Positions 43,710 through 52,775 of a stretch of DNA of 64,000 nt are shown in pieces (position 1 is the stretch's first letter; every line of letters starts with the position of its first letter). Below the pieces are notes generated by a model, which worked only from the letters and a program-made list of their open reading frames with translations, had not been told where the DNA came from and ran no database searches. The DNA comes from Bacteroidetes bacterium UBA2475. Its GTDB lineage: Bacteria > Bacteroidota > Bacteroidia > B-17B0 > Aurantibacillaceae. The position numbers and the translations under genes were made by a program. Location: contig DDPF01000004.1 in NCBI GenBank assembly GCA_002342065.1, positions 496,001-560,000 of the forward strand, given 5' to 3'.

Positions 43710-45152
43710 TTGATCTTTAGCCACGAAGACATTAAGTCACTAAGTTTCACGAAGACATTTCTTTGTGTTTCTTTTTGTCTTTTTGCCTTTGTGGCAATTT
43801 TTTCTTCTTGTAATTCTTCTTCCGATAAAGAAGAAACTACGATAACAGAAAAAGAAATTACCTGGAGCAAACACATTGCACCGATCGTATATAAAAATTG
43901 TTCTCCCTGTCACCGCGCTGGCGAAAGCGGTCCTTTTACTTTATTAAGTTATGCTGATGCAATAAAAAAAGCAAAGCTTATAAAATTTGTTACGCAAACA
44001 AAATACATGCCGCCATGGCCGGCTGATCCTAATTACTCGCACTTTATTGGCGAACGCGTTCTAACCAAAACAGAAATAGAATTATTAAAAGTTTGGGTAG
44101 ACACAAAATGTTTGCGTGGCGATAGTTTAGCAGAACCAAAAGCGCCAACCTTTTATACCGGTTCTTATTTTGGCAAACCTGATCTTATAATTAAAGCGCA
44201 AAAAGCTTATGCTGTAAAAGGGAATGGAACCGATGCTTTTTTAATTATGAAGTATCCTTACGAAATAGAAAAAGATACATTGATAGATTTTGTAGAGTTT
44301 GTTCCAAACCAGCGTAAATTAATTCATCATGTAAATGGACATTTAATTAGTTACGATAGCAAACGCCCTTTTAATTATTTAAGTGGCGAATCTATTCACG
44401 AAGATACCAGGGCGCAATTAATAGATGTATATACAAAAATGCATTTGCCATATACTGATAATTTGCAACCTCAATTTCCAACACTCACACCAAATGTGGT
44501 GTATTATTTGCCGGGATATATTCCGCCTTCATACCCAAAACAAATTGGTGGTTATAAGTTTAAAAAGAACGGCGCGTTTTTATTAAACAACATTCATTAC
44601 GGACCAAGCAATAAAGATCTGTTAGACAGTAGTTATATAAATGTGTTTTACAGGAAGACCGCTATTGAACGTCCTGTTACAGAAACACAACTCGGTACTT
44701 TTGGTATCTCTAAAATTGAACCTGAATTTATTATTCCACCAAATGAGGTAAAAACATTTCAAACACAAACAACTTTGTCGCAGCCAATTTCTATGCTTTC
44801 TATTAATCCACACATGCATTTAATTGGCAAGACATTTTGGGCTTTTGCATTAAAACCAAATGGAGATACAATACCTTTAATTAAAATAAATAAATGGGAT
44901 TTTAGGTGGCAATATTATTACACTTTTAGAAATCCTGTAAAATTAGAAAGAGGATGTACCATTTTTGTATTTGGTACTTTTGATAATACTAAGAATAATC
45001 CCAACAACCCTTTTTCTCCGCCACAAAGTATTACGCAAGGGAATGGTGTTGAAAGTATGAAAACCACCGAAGAAATGTTTCAGTTTATTTATACTTATGT
45101 GCCGTATAAAGCCGGTGATGAGGCTATAGACCTGGACCCCCGAGCAAATTAA
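43710..45152 (+). CDS. Lipoprotein fusing a c-type haem motif to a PHM-like copper monooxygenase region
   Basis: This 480-residue protein has a start-proximal hydrophobic segment ending in a possible lipobox (IFSSC, Cys34). CSPCH at 64-68 is a c-type haem attachment motif with a likely axial Met100 in KYMPPW. The rest resembles the two beta-sandwich domains of copper type II monooxygenases: His206-His207 in LIHHVNGH and His296 in NIHYG for one copper, His368/His370 in NPHMH and Met456 in TTEEM for the other, the full PHM ligand set. It may hydroxylate an unknown periplasmic or surface substrate using haem as electron donor. No ATG is available; TTG 43710 is the only normal start, and the signal region coincides with an inverted repeat (43719-43795). 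Confidence 0.82.
   Translation: MIFSHEDIKSLSFTKTFLCVSFCLFAFVAIFSSCNSSSDKEETTITEKEITWSKHIAPIVYKNCSPCHRAGESGPFTLLSYADAIKKAKLIKFVTQTKYMPPWPADPNYSHFIGERVLTKTEIELLKVWVDTKCLRGDSLAEPKAPTFYTGSYFGKPDLIIKAQKAYAVKGNGTDAFLIMKYPYEIEKDTLIDFVEFVPNQRKLIHHVNGHLISYDSKRPFNYLSGESIHEDTRAQLIDVYTKMHLPYTDNLQPQFPTLTPNVVYYLPGYIPPSYPKQIGGYKFKKNGAFLLNNIHYGPSNKDLLDSSYINVFYRKTAIERPVTETQLGTFGISKIEPEFIIPPNEVKTFQTQTTLSQPISMLSINPHMHLIGKTFWAFALKPNGDTIPLIKINKWDFRWQYYYTFRNPVKLERGCTIFVFGTFDNTKNNPNNPFSPPQSITQGNGVESMKTTEEMFQFIYTYVPYKAGDEAIDLDPRAN
43719..43795. repeat. Inverted repeat coinciding with the signal-peptide coding region
   Basis: GCCACGAAGACATTAAGTC (from 43719) is complementary at about 14 of 19 positions to the stretch ending TTTTTGCCTTTGTGGC (to 43795), with an inner pair CACGAAG/CTTTGTG. 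The composition (CCACGAAG...CTTTGTGGC) is like dispersed palindromes common between Bacteroidota genes, yet here it lies in frame within the following CDS. Confidence 0.6.
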
Positions 45153-45250
45153 AAATTTGTTGCACCTTTAAATTGAATTATTTACCTTAGTTGTTTAGTT
45201 AAAACTCTTTTTTACCTAAAAATCTAAAAGCATTTAAATTTATATCGAAC

Positions 45251-48200
45251 ATGAAAAAAATTATCCTTCACGCAGTATTGTTTTTTGTAGCCTTAACGAT
45301 TAATGCGCAAGTTCCCGGCGATACTATTGTTATAAAAGCATTTAAGTACGGAAGCACAACACGCGATACCGTAATTAATTTCCCAAACACTAGTCTTACT
45401 TACGAAAAAATAATTTTAAAATATAATATGCGTTGCAAGAATGCATTGATCTCTACACAATCTGCTCCAAACCAGGGTTGTGGTGAGTGGGATTATTCGT
45501 GCAATACATATATAGTAGACTCTTCAAAAACCGAGACCGATCTTAATCTTCAACCTAGTCACGTAATTTCAAATTTTACAGGCACAGTTTTTCCTTATGT
45601 ATCGCAACCTGTTTATGATTATTATAATTACAACCAAAGCAATGTTGTTTTAAATAATATTGTTTCCGAAACACAACATACAATTGGTGTTGGTTCAACT
45701 TCTGTTCCTAATTTATTGAAGTCAGATGAAAGATCGGGCAAGTCGCAGATCTTATATACAGCTGCTGAATTAACTACTGCAGGTTTTGTTGCGGGTAATA
45801 TTGATGGAATTTTATTAAATGTTGCCAATACAGGTGGCGGCGTTAACTTTTTTAAAGTAGGTATACAACACAGCGGCGCTACAACTTTAAATTCTAATAC
45901 AGTTACATTAACAGGTTTTACAAATGTGTTCAATCAAAATTTTTCTTTTATTAATGGAAGCAATCGCCTTCAATTTCACACACCATTTGTATGGAACGGC
46001 ACAAGCAATGTGTTGATCGAATTTTCTTTTACCAACACAAATCCAAGCAGTCCTATAGTATTTAACGGTGCAAGCTCACCATCGGTAATGGCTTTGTATG
46101 CAAAAAATAATTATGCATTAGATCTTTCGGCATTAGGACATTCGTATTTAAATACATCCATGCTTTCAACCATCAACAATCAAATAACGGTTGCGTTTTG
46201 GGCTTATGGTAATTCTGCCCAATTACCAACCAACACTTCTTTATTAGAAGGCTATTCTGCAAATACAAATCAACGTAATTTAAATCTGCATTTACCATGG
46301 AGCGATAACAGTATGTATTTTGATTGTGGTTACAGCGCCGGTGGTTACGACAGAATAAATAAAGTTGCTACCGTTGCAGAGCAGGGTGGACAGTGGAACC
46401 ATTGGGCCTTTACTAAAAATGCAACAACCGGTAGCATGAAAATTTATTTGAACGGTTTACTGTGGAGCTCCGGTACCGGAAAAACAAAACCAATTTCTAT
46501 TTTAACGTTGATCCTTGGTAAAGATGCTTTGCTTGCAAACAATCTTAATTACAAAGGCAAGATCAACGAATTTTCTATCTGGGATAAAGAATTATCATTG
46601 GTTGATATTCAATCATGGATGAACAAACCAATTGATGCAACGCATCCATTTTATACAAACTTAGTTGCTTATTATAAAATGAATGAAGGAATAGGATTAA
46701 ACATTACAGATACAAAGAACAGTTTAGTTTCTACAGGCGTTAATTTACAATGGACCTACGACCGTGGAAACAATTTAAAACGTTCTTTCTCTGAAACCAC
46801 AATAAGACCAAACATTGTTTTCTTAAATGGAACTTACGCATTAACTACAACAACAGTTATTACAAAAGATTCAGTTGCGAGAAATCCAAATGTAGTTCAG
46901 CAATTCTCTATTACATCAAACGCGACATTAACACCCATGACACATGACGCAGTTGTTCTATCATCTACATCTAATTTATATGCAACAACACCAAGCAATG
47001 TATACAATGGTGATCTTAACACGTTGACAGGTACACTTGCTATTACACCAACAGGTACAATAAACATTACTAATCTTAATTACTACAGGCGTTATCCTTT
47101 TTATAACGAGATCATGTCGTTTGTAACGCCTTATGGTAAAGGACTTGATCTTGGTGCTGCCGGCAAAACCTGGTATTATGATGTGACAGATTTTACACCA
47201 TTATTGAACGGGCCAAAAAGATTAATGATGACCATGGGCGGCGAGAATCAGGAACAGATGGATATTGATTTTATGTTTATTGTTGGAACCCCGCCAAGAA
47301 ATGTATTGGAATTTAAACAATTATGGCAAGGCGGTGCCCGTTATGGCGGCGTGCCAATTCAAAGCATCACAAATAATGCACGCTTTGAACCCCAAAATGT
47401 TTTAATGCATGCAAGCGGACAAAACTTTAAAGTTCGTTCTACAATTACTGGTCATGGCGCGCAAGGAGAGTTTCAACAAAATGGCGGACAAGTCAATCAC
47501 TTATTCAATATAAATGGAGGTCCGTATGAACTTAGTTGGATAATTTCTCAAGAGTGCTCACATAATCCAATTTTCCCACAAGGTGGCACCTGGGTTTACG
47601 ACAGACAAGGCTGGTGCCCGGGCGAAACTTCATTAACAAAAGAGTATAATATTACCGCTTCTGTTACACCCGGTTCAACGGTAACTTTAGATTATCATAC
47701 TTCTAATCCGCCTTCTTCAACGGGCGATTACCGTTATATTGTTGCCAACCAATTAGTAACTTACGGAGGAGCAAACCACAGTATAGATGCAGCTATTGTA
47801 GATGTTTTAGCGCCAAGCAATAAAGTTTTGTATTCAAGAAATAATCCTATTTGTTCAAATCCTGTTATTCTTGTACGAAATACGGGATCAACAATTCTAA
47901 CAAGTCTTGAAATAGAATACTGGGTAAATAATTCAAACGCAAAACAAACGTATAACTGGACGGGAAGTCTTGCCTTTATGGATACTACAAGGATCTCGTT
48001 ACCTGTAAATACTTTATGGCAATCGGGCATTACACCAACAAATAATAAATTTAATGTTGAATTAAAAAAGGCAAATTCTGTTGTGGATGATTATTCGTTC
48101 AACAATATTTATAGTTCTCCTTTTGTTGTACCGGGAGTTGTGCCGGACCATTTTTCAATAGAATTTAAAACCAATAATAATCCATTCAGCAATACTTATA

Positions 48201-48721
48201 AAATTATTGATGCAGCCGGAAACATTGTTGGCCAAAGTAATTTTACAGATCCAAATACTGTTTACGAAGATTATTATATTTTAGATGGCTGTTACACTTT
48301 AATTGTTGATGATACCGGCGGCGATGGTTTATCATGGTGGGCTAACACTGCCCAAGGTTCAGGTTATGTAAGGTTAAAAGACAATTTTGCTGCGGTATTC
48401 AAAACATTTCAGCCCGATTTTGGTAGCAGGTTTGAGTACAGCTTTACAACTAACGGACCTTTATCTGTAAGAGAAAATCAGTTAAGTGCTTTCCTTAATT
48501 TATATCCAAACCCTGCGCAAAATAAATTTATACTCGAAGGATCAGAATTAGAGGGTGCGCAAGTACAAATAGCAAATCTATTAGGACAAGTTGTAACAAT
48601 TCCATTCACTAAGAAAAATGACATGATGGAATTTAATACATCTTCTATAACAAGAGGAATTTATTTCGTAACTATTACCAAGAACGGAGATACCGTTACT
48701 AAAAAAGTAGTTATCAATTAA
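45251..48721 (+). CDS. Secreted peptide-N-glycosidase F-like protein with LamG and T9SS sorting domains
   Basis: This 1156-residue protein has a signal peptide (to NAQ20). The N-terminal domain (about 21-105) with YNMRCKNALISTQ and GCGEWDYSCNTYIVD (76-90) is typical of PNGase F-type N-domains. A LamG/ConA-like domain covers about 290-490 (YALDLSALGHSYLN, INNQITVAFWAYG, QWNHWAFTKN, GKINEFSIWDKEL). The PNGase F catalytic-type jelly rolls follow (about 520-830, with MTMGGENQEQMDIDFMFIVG), then a Trp-rich extension and a T9SS type A domain (LYPNPAQNK, RGIYFVTI). PNGase F removes Asn-linked glycans from glycoproteins; activity here is likely but the catalytic acidic residues were not mapped. Its stop overlaps the convergent GH18 stop. 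Confidence 0.85.
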   Translation: MKKIILHAVLFFVALTINAQVPGDTIVIKAFKYGSTTRDTVINFPNTSLTYEKIILKYNMRCKNALISTQSAPNQGCGEWDYSCNTYIVDSSKTETDLNLQPSHVISNFTGTVFPYVSQPVYDYYNYNQSNVVLNNIVSETQHTIGVGSTSVPNLLKSDERSGKSQILYTAAELTTAGFVAGNIDGILLNVANTGGGVNFFKVGIQHSGATTLNSNTVTLTGFTNVFNQNFSFINGSNRLQFHTPFVWNGTSNVLIEFSFTNTNPSSPIVFNGASSPSVMALYAKNNYALDLSALGHSYLNTSMLSTINNQITVAFWAYGNSAQLPTNTSLLEGYSANTNQRNLNLHLPWSDNSMYFDCGYSAGGYDRINKVATVAEQGGQWNHWAFTKNATTGSMKIYLNGLLWSSGTGKTKPISILTLILGKDALLANNLNYKGKINEFSIWDKELSLVDIQSWMNKPIDATHPFYTNLVAYYKMNEGIGLNITDTKNSLVSTGVNLQWTYDRGNNLKRSFSETTIRPNIVFLNGTYALTTTTVITKDSVARNPNVVQQFSITSNATLTPMTHDAVVLSSTSNLYATTPSNVYNGDLNTLTGTLAITPTGTINITNLNYYRRYPFYNEIMSFVTPYGKGLDLGAAGKTWYYDVTDFTPLLNGPKRLMMTMGGENQEQMDIDFMFIVGTPPRNVLEFKQLWQGGARYGGVPIQSITNNARFEPQNVLMHASGQNFKVRSTITGHGAQGEFQQNGGQVNHLFNINGGPYELSWIISQECSHNPIFPQGGTWVYDRQGWCPGETSLTKEYNITASVTPGSTVTLDYHTSNPPSSTGDYRYIVANQLVTYGGANHSIDAAIVDVLAPSNKVLYSRNNPICSNPVILVRNTGSTILTSLEIEYWVNNSNAKQTYNWTGSLAFMDTTRISLPVNTLWQSGITPTNNKFNVELKKANSVVDDYSFNNIYSSPFVVPGVVPDHFSIEFKTNNNPFSNTYKIIDAAGNIVGQSNFTDPNTVYEDYYILDGCYTLIVDDTGGDGLSWWANTAQGSGYVRLKDNFAAVFKTFQPDFGSRFEYSFTTNGPLSVRENQLSAFLNLYPNPAQNKFILEGSELEGAQVQIANLLGQVVTIPFTKKNDMMEFNTSSITRGIYFVTITKNGDTVTKKVVIN

Positions 48722-50523
48722 TCAGTATAGATTATTTTTTTAGTTTGAATGGCATTATTGTCTTGATGTAAACGAAGGATAAACAAACCTTTGTTTACAT
48801 TGAGAGCGGCCAGGTCTAAAATAAATTCTGTTTCAAAATCAATTTCTTTGCTTAAAATTAATTTGCCCTGCGCATCAAATAATTCAAATGCTTTTATTTT
48901 TGCAGTATTTAAAAATAATTTTCTGGTAGTTGGATTAGGATAAAGTAAGAACTCATCAACTTCTTCATATGAATTTAACCCCGTTACAACTGTTTGAGGC
49001 GTACAAGATTTAACGGCCTTAAATCCAAATGTAACTGTGGCACCATCGCTTTTAAAACGTAAGGTTAAATTTTGTCCACTTGAGGTAACGGTTCCGGGAC
49101 TGTTGGTTCCGGTGTAAGAACCAATTAAGGGTGATGCAACACTAGGGCCATTATATAGGAACAAAGAATCGTATCCCTGTTCGGTTCCAAAACTTTTAAA
49201 CTGCAATTTTACAACACTTCCGGTTGGCGCTGCTAACGAATAAGTATAACTTTCGCTATCATAATAATTTCGCATAGGGCCACCCATATCAAAAATACTA
49301 TCGTTACAAACTAACGGTGCGCAATCGGTAAATTTATTTTGTAATAAGGTCCAATAGCTTGTCATGCCTGCATCGTAGCCTAAAGCCCAAATAGCAATGC
49401 CGCCAAGTCCGCGTTGGTTTACCAGATCGTACCTTCTGCCTAAACTATAAACATCATCAATAAAACATTGGCGCCAGGCGCTTGAGTTTAAATAAGTGTA
49501 ATAAGGCGTATAACTTGTGCCATCCCAACTTTTATTGGCCGCGCTATATGGCGTAGGGTTATTATTTATATAACTTAAAGTACGCGATGAAGAAAAGTTA
49601 CCCGTTGTGCTTGAGGGTAAAGTATTTGCAGTTACTTCCCATTCCTGGCCATAATAAGGTAAACCCAATAATAATTTTGATGCTGTTGCTCCTGCTTTTA
49701 AATAATAGGTAACTGTTTTTGAAAGCGTATAATTATAACCTGTCTGAAAATTATATAAAGGATCGGATGGACCCGCTTGTCCACTTCCGGAATAATAATA
49801 AGCGTAACCCATAATTGTAAAATCATCTACAATACTATTTAATGCGGGCATATTAAATGCCGTGCTCCAATCTACTGCATACAAACAAACGGATAGCTTA
49901 TAATTTGGATTTGCCGCATTTAACGCATTATTTAAATTGGTCATAAATGTGATGAACGGAACATTGTCTGAAGAGCCCATGCCTTCAAAATCAATATTCA
50001 CACCGTCGCCACCTCTTGCATTTAAAAGGGACACCATATTATTTATAAATGTTGTTTGCGCAGTACTGCTTGCCCAAAAAGTAGAATGGCCACTAAACAT
50101 GGTAGCGCAAATATGTATTTTCTTTCCGTTATTTTTTGCAACAGTAACTACACTCGCTGTTGTCCATGCAAAAGAGGCATTTGTATTATTACCGGTTGAT
50201 GGTGAAGCATCATAACTAAAATAACAAAGGTCGCTTAATAAATTCCATTGATACGCAGTGTATGCTGTGCCGACCCAATACGGGTGCCAGCCATAAACTT
50301 TTTTATTTAAAGTACAGGTTGGAGAAAGAGCCGCTTCAAGTCCTTTGTTTGCGGGAGCTATACCATTTTCTGCAATTTGTAAACTATCAAATTGAGCATC
50401 GGTTTTTAAATTAAGCGATCCGTAGTATTCGCTCTGTTCCTGCATAATAGACTTAAAGCCGGCATCTTGCGAGAAAGCATTTCCGCAAAAAATCAACAAA
50501 CATGATAGAATAAAGTGTTTCAT
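48718..50523 (-). CDS. Secreted GH18 family hydrolase with CUB and T9SS sorting domains
   Basis: This 601-residue protein has a signal peptide (FILSCLLIFCGNAFSQ), then a GH18 TIM barrel (about 75-410) with YGWHPYWVGTAY at strand 1 and DGVNIDFEG (173-181) carrying the catalytic Glu180. The third motif position is Asn rather than Asp, as in YaaH-type cell-wall glycosidases. A CUB domain follows (about 415-520: GPMRNYYDSESYTYSLAAPTG, GYDSLFLYNG, LTLRFKSDG), then a T9SS type A domain (LYPNPTTRK, KGLFILRL). It probably cleaves chitin or another GlcNAc polymer outside the cell. Its stop codon overlaps the convergent PNGase F-like stop by four bases. Confidence 0.9.
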   Translation of the reverse strand: MKHFILSCLLIFCGNAFSQDAGFKSIMQEQSEYYGSLNLKTDAQFDSLQIAENGIAPANKGLEAALSPTCTLNKKVYGWHPYWVGTAYTAYQWNLLSDLCYFSYDASPSTGNNTNASFAWTTASVVTVAKNNGKKIHICATMFSGHSTFWASSTAQTTFINNMVSLLNARGGDGVNIDFEGMGSSDNVPFITFMTNLNNALNAANPNYKLSVCLYAVDWSTAFNMPALNSIVDDFTIMGYAYYYSGSGQAGPSDPLYNFQTGYNYTLSKTVTYYLKAGATASKLLLGLPYYGQEWEVTANTLPSSTTGNFSSSRTLSYINNNPTPYSAANKSWDGTSYTPYYTYLNSSAWRQCFIDDVYSLGRRYDLVNQRGLGGIAIWALGYDAGMTSYWTLLQNKFTDCAPLVCNDSIFDMGGPMRNYYDSESYTYSLAAPTGSVVKLQFKSFGTEQGYDSLFLYNGPSVASPLIGSYTGTNSPGTVTSSGQNLTLRFKSDGATVTFGFKAVKSCTPQTVVTGLNSYEEVDEFLLYPNPTTRKLFLNTAKIKAFELFDAQGKLILSKEIDFETEFILDLAALNVNKGLFILRLHQDNNAIQTKKIIYTD

Positions 50524-50590
50524 TTACCTCGAAAGTAGTGCCAAATTGTTATAATACCAATAAAAGGAGCCATAAAAGGTGACTTTTTTG

Positions 50591-50598
50591 TATATTTG
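50591..50598 (+). promoter_or_regulatory. -7 promoter box of lepA
   Basis: TATATTTG matches TAnnTTTG and lies 37 bases before the ATG at 50636, leaving a leader of about 30 bases. No -33 TTG at the standard distance was found. Confidence 0.55.
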
Positions 50599-50635
50599 CG
50601 GCTAAATTAATTTAGAGGTAGATCAGGATTTTAAA

Positions 50636-52426
50636 ATGAAAAACATTCGGAACTTTTGTATTATTGCACATATCGATCACGGAAAAAGTACGTTAGCTGA
50701 CCGTTTATTGGAATTTACCGGAACGGTTAACAAACGTGACATGCAGGCGCAGGTATTGGACGATATGGATCTTGAGAAAGAGCGCGGCATTACCATTAAA
50801 AGTCATGCCATTCAAATGGACTATGAATACAAAGGCGAAAAATTTGTTTTAAATTTAATTGATACTCCAGGCCACGTAGATTTTAGCTACGAGGTGTCAC
50901 GCTCTATTGCTGCCTGCGAAGGCGCATTACTTATTGTTGATGCAGCTCAAGGCATACAAGCACAAACCATTTCCAATTTATATTTAGCACTAGAACACGA
51001 TCTTACTATCATTCCTATTTTAAATAAAATGGATCTGCCAAGTGCAGAACCGGAAATGGTAAAAGATCAAATTGTTGACCTGATTGGTTGCGACAGAGAT
51101 GAGATCATTCCGGCGAGTGGAAAAACAGGAATGGGTATTGAAGAAATTTTAGCTGCAATTATTGATCGTATTAAAGCCCCGGTTGGCGACCCTGCTGCAC
51201 CTTTGCAAGCATTGATATTTGATAGTGTATTTAATTCATTCAGAGGAATTATTGCTTATTTTAAAATTGTAAATGGTACTATTAAAAAAGGCGAAAAAGT
51301 AAAATTTGTAAACACAGGCGCGTTCTATAATGCAGATGAAGTTGGCGTTTTAAGATTAAAGCCTGAGCCACGTGCTGAATTAAGTACCGGCGATGTAGGT
51401 TATATTATTTCCGGAATTAAAAGTGCAAAAGAAGTAAAAGTAGGAGATACCATTACACATTTTGATCGTCCTTGCGAAGAAGGCATTCATGGTTTTGAAG
51501 AAGTAAAACCAATGGTGTTTGCCGGAATTTATCCTGTAGATACCGAAGATTTTGAAGAGCTGCGTTACAGTATGGAAAAACTGCAACTGAACGATGCCTC
51601 GTTAACCTGGGAGCCAGAATCATCTTTAGCTTTAGGCTTTGGTTTCCGTTGTGGCTTTTTAGGAATGTTGCACATGGAAATTGTGCAGGAACGTTTAGAG
51701 CGTGAGTTTAACATGACTGTTATTACAACTGTTCCTAACGTATCGTACATTGCCTACCAAACCAATGGCGAAGTTGTAACAGTAAATAACCCGAGTGACC
51801 TGCCTGATCCGGGCCGTATTGACAGAATTGAAGAACCTTACATAAAAGCAAATATTATTACCAAATCAGATTTTATTGGTCCTGTAATGAGTTTGTGTAT
51901 TGAAAAACGTGGACAGATAGTAACACAAAATTATTTAACGGCAGACCGCGTTGAGTTAGTTTTTGAAATGCCATTAGGCGAAGTTGTATTTGATTTCTTT
52001 GATCGTTTAAAATCTATTTCAAAAGGTTACGCTTCTTTTGATTATCATCCAATAGGCATGCGCGATTCTGATCTTGTAAAATTAGATATACTTTTAAAGG
52101 GCGAACCGGTGGATGCATTATCTTGCCTTATTCACAGAAACAATGCGTATTTATTTGGTAAAAAGATCTGCGAAAAATTAAAAGAATTAATTCCAAAACA
52201 GCAATTCGAAATTCCTATACAAGCTGCTATTGGTGCAAAAATTATTTCACGCGAAACTATCAGTGCTATGCGTAAAGATGTTACTGCAAAATGTTATGGC
52301 GGCGATATTAGCCGTAAACGTAAATTATTGGAAAAACAGAAAGCTGGTAAAAAACGCATGAAGCAGGTTGGGAATGTTGAAATTCCGCAAAGCGCATTTA
52401 TGGCAGTGTTGAAGCTGAATGATTAA
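50636..52426 (+). CDS. lepA: Elongation factor 4 (LepA) GTPase
   Basis: This 596-residue protein is a canonical LepA in length and order. The GTPase domain has AHIDHGKST (G1), RGITIKS (G2), DTPGHVDF (G3) and NKMDLP (G4). Domain II is at about 190-280, then the EF-G-like domain III and V, and the LepA-specific C-terminal domain (GEPVDALSCLIHRNNAY, ISRKRKLLEKQKAGKKRMK). LepA acts on the ribosome and affects initiation and assembly. It stands alone after a TATATTTG promoter. Confidence 0.98.
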   Translation: MKNIRNFCIIAHIDHGKSTLADRLLEFTGTVNKRDMQAQVLDDMDLEKERGITIKSHAIQMDYEYKGEKFVLNLIDTPGHVDFSYEVSRSIAACEGALLIVDAAQGIQAQTISNLYLALEHDLTIIPILNKMDLPSAEPEMVKDQIVDLIGCDRDEIIPASGKTGMGIEEILAAIIDRIKAPVGDPAAPLQALIFDSVFNSFRGIIAYFKIVNGTIKKGEKVKFVNTGAFYNADEVGVLRLKPEPRAELSTGDVGYIISGIKSAKEVKVGDTITHFDRPCEEGIHGFEEVKPMVFAGIYPVDTEDFEELRYSMEKLQLNDASLTWEPESSLALGFGFRCGFLGMLHMEIVQERLEREFNMTVITTVPNVSYIAYQTNGEVVTVNNPSDLPDPGRIDRIEEPYIKANIITKSDFIGPVMSLCIEKRGQIVTQNYLTADRVELVFEMPLGEVVFDFFDRLKSISKGYASFDYHPIGMRDSDLVKLDILLKGEPVDALSCLIHRNNAYLFGKKICEKLKELIPKQQFEIPIQAAIGAKIISRETISAMRKDVTAKCYGGDISRKRKLLEKQKAGKKRMKQVGNVEIPQSAFMAVLKLND

Positions 52427-52460
52427 AGTTAAAAACAGCTTATTTGAATTCGTTTAGAAG

Positions 52461-52775
52461 ATGAAGAAACTTATTGTTTTATTATTTTTTAGCTTTATTT
52501 TAAACGCCCAGTTTTTATGGCAGGTGTATCCAGATAGAATTGTTAAATGGAATTATCTTGATGGCGATAAGTTTAATAAAGAAAAGGTCAATCCCGAAAA
52601 GTTAAAAGTTGGCGACAAAATAAAAGTCGCGGTTAAAAATAGTGCAGGACAAATAATCAAAGAGTTAGAAATTTTAACTAATAGCGAAGTTCCGGTTTTG
52701 TTTATTGAGAATAAACAGCTTACCATTAGTGCCAATTTAAAGGGTCAGATTTTTGAAGAAAAAATCCTAGTGTAG
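52461..52775 (+). CDS. Small exported protein of unknown function
   Basis: This 104-residue protein has a signal peptide (LIVLLFFSFILNAQ) and a short beta-type mature domain (about 18-104, WQVYPDRIVKWNYLDGDKFNK, then KLKVGDKIKVAVKNSAGQII). No family is recognised. It starts 34 bases after lepA and its stop codon TAG overlaps the GTG start of the glycosyltransferase gene (TAGTG), which indicates coupled translation. A function linked to the glycosyltransferase is suggested only by this overlap. Confidence 0.7.
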   Translation: MKKLIVLLFFSFILNAQFLWQVYPDRIVKWNYLDGDKFNKEKVNPEKLKVGDKIKVAVKNSAGQIIKELEILTNSEVPVLFIENKQLTISANLKGQIFEEKILV

